Assembly: GCA_000727475.1 (NCBI GenBank)
Contig: KL647297.1
Coordinates: 1 to 64,000 of the forward strand
DNA from: Sarcocystis neurona
Lineage: Eukaryota > Apicomplexa > Conoidasida > Eucoccidiorida > Sarcocystidae
Direction: 5' to 3'
Length of the DNA: 64,000 nt
Every line of letters begins with the position of its first letter. Within the stretch, counting starts at the first letter, position 1. This document shows positions 11,890-23,146 of this stretch, piece after piece. Below the pieces are notes generated by a model. That model was not told the origin of the DNA. It saw nothing but the letters and a program-made list of their open reading frames with translations, and made no database searches. A program made the position numbers and the translations under genes.

Positions 11890-12424
11890 CTGCAGCAAGC
11901 AGCTCGCCCCACACGACAGCACACATGCAACTTCTTCGAGTTCCTACCACCGTCCACGTGCGCTTCTCTCTCTTGCGTTCTTCTGCTCTCTACTGTTTTC
12001 CCTTCCTTTGTCTTCCTACTCTCTCAATAAATTTCTTCCCAGGAAGGTTTTTGCCGGCACGCAACAAATCATCGGTCCGTGGTGGCACAGGCGTGAGTCC
12101 CCACCGCAGGAGACTTCTACGGAAAGAAAGAAGTATTTGACGGCGGCCAACAGCATGTCGGCGATGTGCTGCAGACGCGCAGAGCCAAGGTGGTCAACAG
12201 AGCAGACGACGTTTCTTCTACGAATAGTCACGGGGAGGCGCACGCAGTGACACAAGCAGACCAGTGGCTCAGACGCGTGTTCAACAAAACAGTGTTTGAC
12301 ATTCTACCCGGTGTACGTACACCTGCACAGCGACTTCGACAAGTCACTCTTCGACGTACAGCAACCAGGTGTACGTACACCACCTACCCACCGACGTGAT
12401 AATTCAACAAATTTCTTTCACCAC

Positions 12425-12560
12425 CTCCTGCCACACTCTCACTGCTGTTGCTGCTGTGGTGCTGCTGCTGCTGTTGCTGTTGCTGCTGCGGTGCTGCTGC
12501 TGCTGTTGCAGCTGCTGCTGGCGCTTTGTTGCTGTCGCTGCTGCTGGTGTCTGCGGCAGC
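12425..12560 (-). repeat. CTG/GTT run directly downstream of an exon donor
   Basis: A CTG-on-plus (CAG-in-transcript) run of about 130 bases just inside the intron 11890-12569. It is the main exception to the rule that large introns here carry the opposite repeat orientation. Read in frame past the donor it gives Gln and Ala runs, so retention of this part of the intron would add a homopolymer. Confidence 0.6.
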
Positions 12561-12569
12561 CTGTCTTAC

Positions 12570-12918
12570 TTTCTTGAGGAGGGGCAAGCACTTCGACATA
12601 TATATAGTGTTGTGCGTGTAGAAGAAGAAGCAGTGGATAAGACAGCGCCACAGTCGCGGAGAGACCTGCGGGAGCGCAGCAGCAGGACACAGCTCCACCA
12701 CCCCACGCAGCAGGTCCACCAAATCCACTACTCGGCACCCCAGTCTCCTCGCCCCTGCCGCTGCTCTTGCAGCACCTCCTGCCGCTGTTGCTGCGGCACG
12801 TGCTGCGGTTGGAGGACCTGCTGCAGTTGCAGCGCCTGCTGCTGCCGTCGGTGTTGCTGCTGCTGGCGTTGAGGCGGCTGCAGCGGAAGCGCGCGGCGAG
12901 GGGGGGGGCGTGGCGGGT
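12570..12918 (-). CDS. SAPS-like giant gene, internal exon within the SAPS domain
   Basis: Acceptor in a CTGCTGCTGCAG run precedes 12918 and donor CTCAAGAAA|GTAAGA lies at 12570. Phase is 2 in and 0 out; 349 bases. An Ala/Pro-rich insertion fills roughly the first 55 residues. The conserved part follows: RRLGCRVVDLVDLLRGVVE, then LWRCLIHCFFFYTHNTIYMS, then KCLPLLKK. It lines up with the SAPS segments LGNTRLHVVKLLASAL and LDLFFHYVFNNFLHAQVE. The aromatic pair FFxY followed by Asn is the key shared feature. Confidence 0.7.
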
Positions 12919-13009
12919 CTGCAGCAGCAGCAGCAGAGCAGCGCAGTTGTTAAAGCAGCGGAGGAGAAGAGTATTTCCAATCAAAAGAAGAGGACAGCAG
13001 AGGTGTATA

Positions 13010-14160
13010 AAAAGGAGTGCACGACACGCATATGAGAGAAGGAAGAAAAGTGCTACGTGAGGGGTCTATGCGACTGACCACCTACCGGCGCCGGTGGACA
13101 CGCACAAGCGCAGGGCAGCAAAGGCGCGCCTGTCTCTACAGCAGCGTCTGTGTCTGTCTCTCTCCGTATGCGTGCGTACAGATATTCACAAGGACGTGTA
13201 TTTCTGTATGAAATAGAAGTCAGCGAGCTTACTCATACAGCAAAAACGACACTTCAAAAGAAGGGGAAGAGAAGTCCTTCAAAATGAACAAGCTTCTGTG
13301 AGGGACAGAGGAAGAGAAGAGAAAACTGAAAACCGTGCGGGAGTTCGTCGTCAAGCGGAAAATGCGACAGAGAAACGGAGAGACGCAGGCAGTGATGGAC
13401 ACACGGAGACGCATGCAGATGGGAAGCAAAACGGGCGAAAGGGAGGAGATTCGGCAGCGAAACACAACCGAACATGTGCCACAAGAAATCGAGGAGGACC
13501 GAACAACAAAAGAAATTCCCCCAAACTACGAGACGCGGCCTGCAGACGCGAAAAAGTCGGCCGCCACACGCACGTGCTGCGACCCACCCTCTGTGCACCC
13601 CTTCCGCGCGGTCCTCCCTCAGACACATGTCCTATATCTACTGGCCTTTTATCTGAGCTCTATACCTACTGGCCTTTTATGTGGCAATATATCTACTGGC
13701 CCTTTATCTGGCTATATATCTACTGGCCTTTGATCTGGCTATATATCTACTGGCCTTTTATCTGGCTATATATCTATTGGCTTTTTATCTGGCTATATAT
13801 CTACCTGTATACACCTACATACCTATCTATCTATCTGCGTGGCCACACAGACCCATCCACGTGCATGGAAAATTTTGCCCTCGATACACACACATATATA
13901 TGAGAGAGATGGAGAGATGGGACCTGCGTGGGCCTATACACACATATATATATATACATAAATATATATATATATATACTCGGACGCAGATACGTATGGG
14001 GGTATTATACTCACATGTATACACAGAGAGCGAGAAGTGGATAGACGTGTACGTACGTATACCTAGAAATATGTGGACATGCATGCGGAGAGAAGAGATA
14101 TATGTACAGGCATGCATAAATATATATATGTATATATACACGGAGGGAGATGGATAAAAG
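13010..14160. repeat. Intron with plain sequence, 27-bp minisatellite and TATA runs
   Basis: Part of the intron 12919-14739. A unique stretch at 13020-13620 has no convincing exon. Tandem copies of a 27-bp unit, TATATCTACTGGCCTTTTAT followed by CTGGCTA, lie at about 13630-13806. Microsatellite follows to 14160. Confidence 0.7.
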
Positions 14161-14735
14161 TGGGTACATCTAGTGGAAGACAGAGGCGTACATACACCTG
14201 TGTGTGTAGTACGGGTGCAGCAAGAGGAGCAACGCGGTGTACGTACACCAGACGCGCGGGCAGCAACAAGTCTACCGCAGTCTCCACCACCCGAAGCGGC
14301 CGTGCGGCGCCAATTTCCCCCCTCGCTTCGTGGTGTGAACACACACACAACAACCCTCTGTCCTGAAGAAGTCGACCGTAGACATTTTCTACAACCCTGG
14401 ACGCCGGACACATATACGGATACATATATGTACTCCTTCCACATACATATGTGTCTCCCCCTGGCCCGTATATATATATGTGTGTACACTTATACATACA
14501 TTTCCACGCGTATACACGCAGATATACGTAGTTACTGCGTACGCACATATATATATGTATGGATGGATACCCCCTGCGTATACGCGTCTAGCATATGTTT
14601 CTCTCGCTGCAGTACATATACACATATATACGCGCACACGTGAACTCATGTGTGCCTATATTTACATATACACACATTTGGGTGAAAAATATATATGTGT
14701 AGAGACGTGTAGATATAATGAGAAGAGATAGTGGC
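14160..14735. repeat. Intron remainder with palindrome and TACATA microsatellite
   Basis: About 230 bases of mixed sequence contain GGTGTACGTACACC (14236-14249). A TACATATA-type microsatellite then runs up to the donor at 14740. No exon was recognised. Confidence 0.6.
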
Positions 14736-14739
14736 CTAC

Positions 14740-14906
14740 CTGGGCAGCAGCGTGTGAAGGAGCTCTGATAACTGCGGAATGAAAGGGAGAGAAGCGTCGG
14801 CGACTTGCTGTTGAAAAAGCGACAGCACCCTCCCCTTCTGGGCGTGGTGGACGATGGCCCCGAGGAGCGCAACGCTGCTTTCTCGATAGCGGCAATGTAG
14901 AACGTT
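14740..14906 (-). CDS. SAPS-like giant gene, internal exon within the SAPS domain
   Basis: Acceptor GGGCGTGATGCAG precedes 14906 and donor CTGCCCAG|GTAGGC lies at 14740. Phase is 0 in and 2 out. The product is NVLHCRYRESSVALLGAIVH, then QKGRVLSLFQQQ, then LPFIPQLSELLHTLLPR. It lines up with the SAPS stretch in which a conserved Glu-Ser and aliphatic helix is followed by RLxxFHQLLLEPP. The exon continues the helix-rich reading of the exon at 18794-19072 without a frame change, although 3.9 kb apart. Confidence 0.7.
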
Positions 14907-14919
14907 CTGCATCACGCCC

Positions 14920-15520
14920 ACACGCAGCAGCAGCAGCAGTCCCACGTACGCAGCAACAAAACACGCACCAGCAACACGTGCCCGAGTAACAGCCGCTGTG
15001 GAGCAGCAGCAGCGGGGGAGCCGCAGCACGGGCACACGCCGGACCGCGAAAGCAGCTGCAGCAGAAGCCGAAGCAGAGGAAGCCGGAAGACAAACCAAGA
15101 CGGTGCAGGGAGGACAGCAGGAGGGGAGTCGCAGCAGCAAACGAAGCAGCAGCAGCAAAAGACGTGGGAAAAGGGGAGAGCACAGAAAGACAGGAGGAGC
15201 AGGAACAGAAGGGCCACGAGGAGGGGAATGGCCGCAGCAAACGAAGACGCGGCGGCAGAAAAGGAAGGAAGATAAGAGGAGCAGCAGGAGGAAGGGGAGA
15301 CGAGCGGATCGCAGCAGCAAACCAAGCAGCAGCAGCAGCAGAAGAGACGAAAGGAGAGGAACAAGCACGACAGTAGAGGGAGCAGGAATGACAGGAAACG
15401 AAGCAGCAGCAGCAGAGGAGGACGAAAAGGACAGACGGCAGCAGCAGGAAGGACGGACGACTTTCAAGCGAGGCAGCAGCAACAACAGCAGATCAAACAG
15501 CAAGAGTCCACCTCCATCTC
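14920..15520 (+). repeat. Intronic CAG/AGA block, opposite orientation to exons
   Basis: A purine-rich CAG, AGC and GAGGAG stretch on the plus strand directly upstream of the exon at 14740-14906. It gives CUG and pyrimidine-rich sequence in the transcript and may supply an extended polypyrimidine tract for that exon's acceptor. Plus-strand Ser/Lys/Arg-rich frames are open, but no splice or start context supports them. Confidence 0.6.
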
Positions 15521-15639
15521 CTCCTCTTATTCGTGTCAGTGCGCGTCCCGCGCGTTGTCCCCGCCCTTTCTGATCTTCCTTCACATTCCCACATCTTGTT
15601 CCTCACCCTCGCCCCCCACCTCCTAGTCTCCTTCCCACA

Positions 15640-18210
15640 CATATGCGTATATGCATGTATATGCATGCAAGGAACGTTACATGTATATTTGTTCACAAAC
15701 GCGCCTTTTTATAGACGGTTAAATTTGCAGATGAAAGGAGTGTGAGAAGACGATGAATCCTCTGTTTTTCTGGCTCTGCCGTCGATGAACTGCCTACAAA
15801 AATATCCACAGATATTCCTATGCTGCCGCAACACACGCAAAGGACACACATTACAGAGGCCCATACAAACTCTCACATATATATATATACATATGTAACT
15901 ACCTATATATATCTGTATCTCTCTCTCTCTATATATATATATGTATCTCTGTATCTATCCATCTATTTATCTATCTTTCTCTCTTTATATATATATGTAT
16001 ATATATAGATACGCGTAGAACCAATCAATAAATACACGCTCCCTCATACATAAATATGTATCTGTATCTATATTTATATCTACATATATACATATATATA
16101 TACATGTAGAATCAATCAATAAATAGACGCTCCCTCACATAAATTGGGGTCGCAATACATTACACCGACATACAAATATATATATGTAGGTATGTATAGG
16201 TGTGTATACGTATGTGTGTACATGTAGGTGTATGTATGTACATTGATTTGTATGGTATGCGTATATATATTGATGTATATATGTGTGGATGTATGTATGG
16301 ATATATATGTATGGGCGTACATGTATATGCGTGTGTACATGTATGTATATGTATATTTATATGTGTATACGGGTGTACGTAAATGGGTCTATGTACGTGT
16401 GTGCATGCTTATGTATGCGTGTGGATATATATACATATATATATGTACGTACGTATGGGGGACATTTGTATTCTATAGGCTATCTATCTCTGTGTCTATC
16501 TATATCTATATATATCAATATACATCTATATGTATATGTATGTGTCCAGTATGTATACGTCCAGCTATATCTATTTATATAGAAAGCTACAAGTCAGCAT
16601 TTCCGTTGATAAAAAAAGATATAGACACATGCATCTGGTCTGTCGCCCTCTGTCTTTCTTCCCCGCGTAAATATATATAAATGCGACAAATAGACATATT
16701 CACGTAGAAGACGTATATCTCTACTCGATCATGTACTATACTTATGTCTATCCTTCTATATAGTATATATACAAACATTTATAGATACCTATCCGTTTAT
16801 ATGTCTGGGCATATACATATATATGTGTGTCTGTATCTTTGTCTAGCTATACATCTATCTACGTACCTGTATCTACCTATGCCTTCACACTTAGATCTAT
16901 AAGTATCTACCTATTTATATATATGTTCATATATATATACGTATGTATCTGTATCTATCTACCTCTATCTATATATCAGTATCTATCTACATACGTACAA
17001 ATACATAAGAAATATAGAGACATACATGAAGGTACACCCATCTATATTTACCAATCTACGTACCTCTCGCTATATATGTATCTATACATGCGTGTATATA
17101 CATCTACATTTATATCTATCTATTTACACATATATATACACATCTGTGTATATCTTCATGTATATATCTGTCTATCTGTATCTGCTACGTCTATCTGTCT
17201 GTCTCTATTTATATGTATCCTTCTATCTCTATTCATCTATATATCTCCCTATATCTATATCACTCTATATCTCTGTGTCTCTCTCTATATATGTAACTGC
17301 ACATACACACATATATATATGTCTATCGATACCTATATTTGTGTATCTGCCTACCTATATGTACAGGTATGTCTGTGTCTATGTTTATCCTTCTATATCT
17401 ATTCACCTCTATATCTACACCTATATCCAACTAACTGCTTTTGGCATTACCTATCAGCTATCCACCTGCCTATATATCTATCAACCTACATCTATATCTG
17501 TATCTGTGTGTGTGCCTGTGTGTGTATCTATCGGTATCACCTATCAATATACCAGCCACCATATAAACGTGCATATATTCATACATGTACGCACTTACAT
17601 ATATTTTATATCCGTACACGCGTATATCTACCAACCTACATCTATCTATAGCTGTACCTGTGCCTGGCTATATCTGTATCCATCTATCTCTATCGCTGTC
17701 ATCCATCTATATACTACCCGCCCTACAAATACATACGTATACGTGTACACATACATACACACACACACACACACATATTTACATATATATATGTATATTT
17801 ATGTATATATATTTATATATACACATACATACATTCATATATTTATATACTTACATATTGATATATACACATATACACTTATATGTAGTACACCGGCATT
17901 CCCCATTCGAACTACAGTCAGCAGCGCTTCCTTACGTAACGTTTTACTATTTATATACACATACATCTATATATATACATATATACATATATATATACCT
18001 ATCAATACACCTGTATATCCATCAAGTATCTGTACTTGTATCTGTATCTGTGTGTGTACCTGGCTGTAGCTGTATCTATCTACCTCTACCGGCTATCACC
18101 TATCTATGTCCCAGCCAACACACACATACACATATATATATGTATGTACACAAATATATATATGTTGCACATATATATAATGTACATACGTAGTATATAT
18201 TGAGGAAGTG
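15640..18210. repeat. 2.5-kb TATC/TATA/CATA microsatellite field in intron
   Basis: Almost uninterrupted short tandem repeats: TATATC, CTATCTATC, TGTATG and CACACA. The long Tyr/Ile/Ser-rich frames here are translations of the repeats. It forms most of the intron 14907-18793. Confidence 0.9.
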
Positions 18211-18379
18211 ACAGCAGGTAGGGCGGATTTACAAAACGCTCCTTTCCAGATGCCCCTCCCCACATTTTCTCCTCTTCTCTGAACTCCTGTCTCTCGACCT
18301 ACACGAATACATGCATTTGGACGTATACGTCTTAGTAGACGTCAGTCTATATATTCTACCAGGCACGTATATAGAGATG

Positions 18380-18655
18380 CATGCGTAGACAGCGTAGACA
18401 TGTACAACAGAGTTCATCCAGGCGTGTACATAATATCTATATATATATATATGTATGCATGCGTAGAGATGTACAACAGTATTCATCCAGGCATGTATAT
18501 AATACACATATATGTATATGTGCATGCGTAGAGATGTACAACAGAATTCATCATGTATGCATGCGTAGAGATGTACAACAGAATTCATCCAGGCATGTAT
18601 ATGATATATATATATATATATATATATGCATGCGCAGAGATGTACAACAGATTTG
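18380..18655 (+). repeat. Minisatellite, about five copies of a GCATGCGTAGAGATGTACAA unit
   Basis: Copies starting near 18381, 18457, 18522, 18558 and 18628 share GTAGAGATGTACAACAGAAT and mostly TTCATCCAGGCATG, with variable TATA spacers of about 36-76 bases. Confidence 0.75.
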
Positions 18656-18793
18656 TCTATGTAGAGGGGAGAGGGGCTTGGGGAGAAGAGTCTCTGGCAG
18701 AGAAAATGAGTGAAGAGACGCGACGGCCCCGCCCACGCCCCACGCAGCCGAACTTGTGGTGGCGCCCGCGCTGCTGTTGCTGCTGCTGCTTAC

Positions 18794-19072
18794 TTTGAAA
18801 AGCAGGGGCACAATATCCGAGTGAATGAAGCTCGCCTCCAGGAGCAGCTTCTGCTGCTGCAAGTTCATCGACGCGTCTGCGTAGACTTCTTCCATGCCCC
18901 ACACGCGCTCCTGCAACTTGTTCTGCAGCCACGCCTGCGCAGTAGCGGTCACCCCACACAACGCAGAAGAAGATGCAGCAGCAGCAGCAACGTCGCAGGC
19001 AGCAACAGACGCCGCGAGGCGTCGGAGACGCAGCACCGCCCGTCGCACTCCCTCACATTCTTCAACAGCACG
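18794..19072 (-). CDS. SAPS-like giant gene, internal exon within the SAPS domain (93 codons)
   Basis: Acceptor CAACTTTTTATAAG precedes 19072 and donor CTTTTCAAA|GTAAGC lies at 18794. Phase is 0 in and 0 out. The product begins RAVEECEGVRRAVLRLRRLA, has a short Ala run, and ends MNLQQQKLLLEASFIHSDIV plus PLLFK. The end resembles the SAPS segment ALEKQE.IEQLL..MF that precedes the helix in the next exon. There is no homopolymer longer than five here, and the composition is typical of a folded helical domain. Confidence 0.65.
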
Positions 19073-19099
19073 CTTATAAAAAGTTGCAGGATAAACACA

Positions 19100-19239
19100 C
19101 ACACACATATATACATATACATGTATCAAACCAAATCAGTATACACACGTATATATGTGTACCACTACGTACGTACCAGTGACTATATATATATGTATAT
19201 ATAGATGGGTACACCTCATACACACCTACGTATGCTAAC

Positions 19240-19274
<35 letters not shown>

Positions 19275-19500
19275 CGGACAGACAGACAGATACGTACATC
19301 TCATACACACATACGTGCAAGAGCGAATTCATACGTATACACATACACGTATATATATATATATATACAGGTACCCCTCTCATACACACACATACGCACG
19401 AGAGCATATGTATATATATGTAGGGACCCCCTCATACATACACACATACGTACGACAGCATACATATATATATATAAATGCAAATCTTGTGCGGGGCGGC
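19100..19500. repeat. TATA/GAGA microsatellite with CTCATACACACATACG repeats
   Basis: Intronic microsatellite with several imperfect copies of a CTCATACACACATACGT-containing unit and a (GA)n run at 19253-19275. Confidence 0.8.
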
Positions 19501-19587
19501 GCGGGATTATTCACCAAGTTCAAATATATAGATATCTCTAATCTATATATACGATACACTACTCAGACTGCCATGATGTGTATGTAC

Positions 19588-19943
19588 AGGGAAGTGACGG
19601 ACGTGAACAGCTCCATGCAGAGACGGTAGAATACGAAAAAGAGAGGGTGACGCACACACACATAATGCAGCTCTCCATATCATCAAGAAAGCGAGAAGGG
19701 GCAACACACGCAGCAGCTGGCCACGAAAAACAGTAGGAGGAGGAGCAGCAGCACTGGCAGCAGCAGCAGCAGCACAGGGGTGGAAGCCACTACACGATGC
19801 TTCGTTGATGTATCCGTCTCGTGCTCTCCGTGTCTGCTTCGATCTTCTTTTCGCTGCGTCTGTCTTCGTTGCCGTCTTCATCTCCTTCTCCACACATATC
19901 CGTCTTTGTCTTTCCGCCTTATTATTCCTCTGCATAACTATCT
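19588..19943 (-). CDS. Possible extra exon or alternative start exon
   Basis: An open frame is bounded by AGTTATGCAG before 19943 and donor TTCCCT|GTACAT at 19588, phase 0 in and out. It could therefore be inserted between the exons at 21255-22876 and 18794-19072 without changing frame. An ATG at 19879-19881 would also allow a start here, giving a 2,044-residue protein. The product is Lys/Arg-rich, then Ala-rich, then hydrophobic. It does not resemble any SAPS part I can place, so it may just be intron. A different frame across its 3' end (RLCMELFTSVTSLY) also looks coding. Confidence 0.3.
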
Positions 19944-19974
19944 TCAGGTGTGGGCCCATAGATACATACGCATA

Positions 19975-20300
19975 CATATCAGGGGCCACACACATATATA
20001 TATGTCGTGGGGATATAATATATGTATAGGAAGATATAAATCAGGGGCCACATATATATATATATGTATGCCGTGGATATACATATGTATAGGAACATGT
20101 AAATCAGGGGCCACATATATATATATATATGTATGCCGTGGATATACATATGTATAGGAAGATGTAAATCAGGGGCCACACATATATATATATATATATG
20201 TCGTGGGGATATAATATATGTACAGGAAGATATAAATCAGGGGCCACACACATATATATGTCGTGGATATATATATATGTATAGGAAGATGTAAATCATA
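19975..20300 (+). repeat. About 62-bp minisatellite, five copies
   Basis: Five copies of a unit starting AATCAGGGGCCACA, followed by a TATATA run, GTCGTGGATATA and TGTATAGGAAGAT. Copies begin near 19980, 20043, 20105, 20170 and 20237. It lies in the intron 19073-21254. Confidence 0.85.
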
Positions 20301-21150
20301 TGTGGAGAGATAGAGAGATGCATGCGCGCGAATATTCACATTTACGAGGCACACACATATAGACGCCACCTACATACATATATACACACACACATATATA
20401 CCCAAGCATCGTTACATCTACTATAGATGCGGGGCCCATATATTGTCGTCGACTGCCACATACCTAAAATATATGTACAGAAGTGTATTACCAGTTTATC
20501 ATATATACACGAACGCGCGCGGGCGGGCACATCTGTATTTACTATGCAAACACCTACATATACACAATACATACATCTATGGACGTCTACCATATACACA
20601 CACAGATGTGTATTATAATGGAATGCCTATAAATATATATACATATGTCCGGGTATCACATATATATGTACAGCCACTGTGATACACGTACATATATACA
20701 TGTATGTACCTGTATAGGCAGTCCATAATAGTCGATGTGTCTATGTGTGGATATGATACGTATATGATACTATGTATATACGCATATATTTGTGTACGTG
20801 TATCACAGATAGATATAGAGGGATCCACATATATAGGGAGAGAGCGCCATGCAAGAAGCGTGCAGCAGCGTACTCCACTGAAACTGCTATTAATACATAT
20901 ATATACACACCTATACGTAGAGAGCGACCGATACACCTATTAAAGCTTATATATATAACATATATATATTATATAGCGAGAAAGAAGGGAGCGTGTCCCT
21001 GTACGCTTCTAGTACATATATGCGTGGAAACACATGGGCAGGCAGAAGAACGGTCGGAACCGCGTTATATTTCCGTTCGACGAGGACGTCTGTAGACACG
21101 AACATTTTTTAGTGAGTGCGTTGTGAAGAGGAGAACTGCAGGGAAGGACG
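20300..21150. repeat. TACA/TATA microsatellite field, no exon seen
   Basis: AT-rich tandem repeats with short unique islands, for example 20980-21140. No frame with splice sites was found. Confidence 0.7.
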
Positions 21151-21254
21151 TCTATATCCACGTTATCGAGGCATTACTGCCCGCGTGGGGGGGGTCTCCC
21201 TTTCTCTAGGGCGGCTGCCTTTTTTTTTCTGTCTGCTGCTGCGACGGCGTCTAC

Positions 21255-22876
21255 CTGAAACTGGGCCTCGGTGAGGCCAGGCGTGTAGGCGTGTATGCCG
21301 ATGCAGCCGGGGGGCCTGCAGTTGGGGTGTTTGTAGCTGCCTTCAAGCAGCCGCTGCAGCACGACTTCAAGACCCGCGTGGACCCCGAGGAAAAGCAGCG
21401 GATGCGGCAGCAGCCGCTGCTGTTGCTGCCGCTGCTGTTGCTGCTCCTCTTGTTCTTCTCTGGAGCGCTGCTGCCGTCGTTGTCGGTGCTCCTCCGGCGC
21501 CCGTCGCTTCGACGACGTTTCCCTCTTAGCAGCTTCTGTCCATCCGCCTCCGCTCGAAGACGCCGAGGACGACTGTCGCACTTTTCTTCTTCTTCCTCCT
21601 GCGCTTCCGCCTCCTCCTCCTTTGGCGTTGCTGCGTGGACGCAGCAGCAGTCTCTGTCCGCCTCGCTTGGCGGCTGCTGCAGCTGTCTCTCCTGCCTTTT
21701 GCTGCTGCAGCAGCACTACAACGCGCGCTGCACCTCCTCCCCCGCCTCTTCGTTTTCTGGCTGCGGCCGCGCGGCGTGCTGTGGCTGCTGCTGCAACTGC
21801 TGCTGCCCCGGTGCCTGCTGCTGTTGCTGCTCCGCGTGCTGCAGCCCCCAGCGCGATCCTGCTGCCGCTGCTGCTCTTGGAGATCCTGCTGCACCTCATA
21901 CGCTCTTGCAGCAGCAGCTGCTGCAGCGCCGAAGACGCGCCTCTCCTGTTCTTCCTCTTCTTTTTCCGCTGATCCCGCCGCACGCCCGACCGCTGCCGAA
22001 TATACCCCCCATCGTCCACCCGCTGCCGACTGCCTCTCCCGTCATCCGCCCGCCGCCGCCGACTCCACTTCCCTTCGTCCACCCGTCGTCGGCAACCCCC
22101 CGCGACGGACTCCGCCCGTCGTCGGCGGTGCTGCTCCTGCCGCAGCTGCTCTTGCTGCTGCAGCAGGTGCTGCACCTTCTTCGCGTACGCACCGCCGCAG
22201 ACGCTGCTGCGCAGAGAACTGTCGTCCTGCGGCAGCGGCTCCTGCGGCAGCAACACCTCCCCTCCCTGCTGCTGGTGCTGCAGCATGCTGAGTCGCCGCT
22301 GCTGCTGCTGCTCGCGCGCGTGCTGCTCTGCTGCTGCTGCTGCTTCTTCTTCGGCCGGTGACTTTCTCTTGCGCTCCAGCGCCACCAGCGCCGCCGCAGC
22401 AGCAGCCACCGGAGACCTCGGCAGCGGCGAAGCCATCCCTGCTGCTGCTGCTGCTCTTTTCAGAGGAGAGGAAGAGGGAAACGAAGCAGCTCTGCGGCTC
22501 GACCACATACACATCCCCGCCGCCGGCACGCCTCGCTCTCTGTCTCGAGGACGCTGCAATTCCCGTCCTTGCTGCTGCTCCTTCGACACTTGCAACACCT
22601 GAATCCTCCGCTGCTGCTGCTGCTGCATTTGCTGCTGCTGTTGCACCTGCTGCTGCCGTACCATCTGATGCTGCAATTCCATCTGGCGCTGCTCTTGCAG
22701 CTGTTGCAGCTGTTCCAGCTCTTGCTGCTGTTGCAGCTGTTGCACCTGCTGCTGCTGCCCCGCCGCAAGGCAGTTCGCAGCAGAGAAGGCGTCCAAGCTT
22801 GGCGTGCTGTGGGGACGGCCAAGAAGGCAGGCGAAGCTGCTGTTGCTTTTCGCCTGCAGTTGCTGCTGCGTTTCTG
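21255..22876 (-). CDS. Gln/Arg-rich exon, probably of the SAPS-like giant gene
   Basis: Donor CAGTTTCAG|GTAGAC lies at 21255 (phase 0 out), matching the phase 0 entry of the exon at 18794-19072. The acceptor is in CTGCTGCAG before 22876 (phase 1). Unspliced, the frame continues 26 codons to TAA at 21174-21176. The N-terminal part is a Gln-rich coiled region, and the middle is Arg/Lys/Ala/Gly-rich. The last 50 residues are mixed and look folded: LLFLGVHAGLEVVLQRLLEG, then SYKHPNCRPPGCIGIHAYTP. A true ATG at 22902-22904 is in frame, so this could instead be a separate gene. Confidence 0.55.
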
Positions 22877-22932
22877 CTGCAGCAGCACCACCACCCGCAC
22901 ACATTCAGCAGCACCCACATACGCAGACTCAC

Positions 22933-23062
22933 CCCACACTGGCACGCGTCGATAACAGCAGTGGCAAGACCGGCAGCACGAATGCAGGGACGGGAGCCGC
23001 AGACGAGGCTGCCGGTAGCCACAACGCAGTGCCAGAAGCGGCAGCGCAGCCGTGTTCAACAT
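22933..23062 (-). CDS. Upstream exon or alternative first exon
   Basis: Donor CAGTGTGGG|GTGAGT at 22933 is near-consensus and starts a 56-base intron to 22876. With the ATG at 23060-23062 the exon encodes MLNTAALPLLALRCGYRQPR and leaves in phase 1, matching the next exon; that would be a 610-residue protein if the TAA at 21174 is used. The sequence is Arg/Leu-rich like a mitochondrial presequence, but that is only a composition argument. If internal, the frame GSRPCIRAAGLATAVIDACQ, leaving in phase 0, is the alternative. Confidence 0.45.
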
Positions 23063-23146
23063 GCCACAGCAGAAGCCAGTGCAACAGCAGCCGTACGTAG
23101 AGCAGCAGCAGCAGCAGCGCAGGAGAGGCATTACGGCAAAACTTCG

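Noticed and set aside
10768..12030. 420-codon Ser-rich plus-strand gene
   Set aside because: Overlaps the phase-supported minus exon 11766-11889 and has no start or splice context.
13298..13903. 201-codon plus-strand frame over 13.3-13.9 kb
   Set aside because: Its second half is the 27-bp minisatellite translated; the first half has no splice or start support.
15640..18210. Long Tyr/Ile/Ser frames on the plus strand that look like membrane proteins
   Set aside because: Direct products of TATC/TATA repeats.
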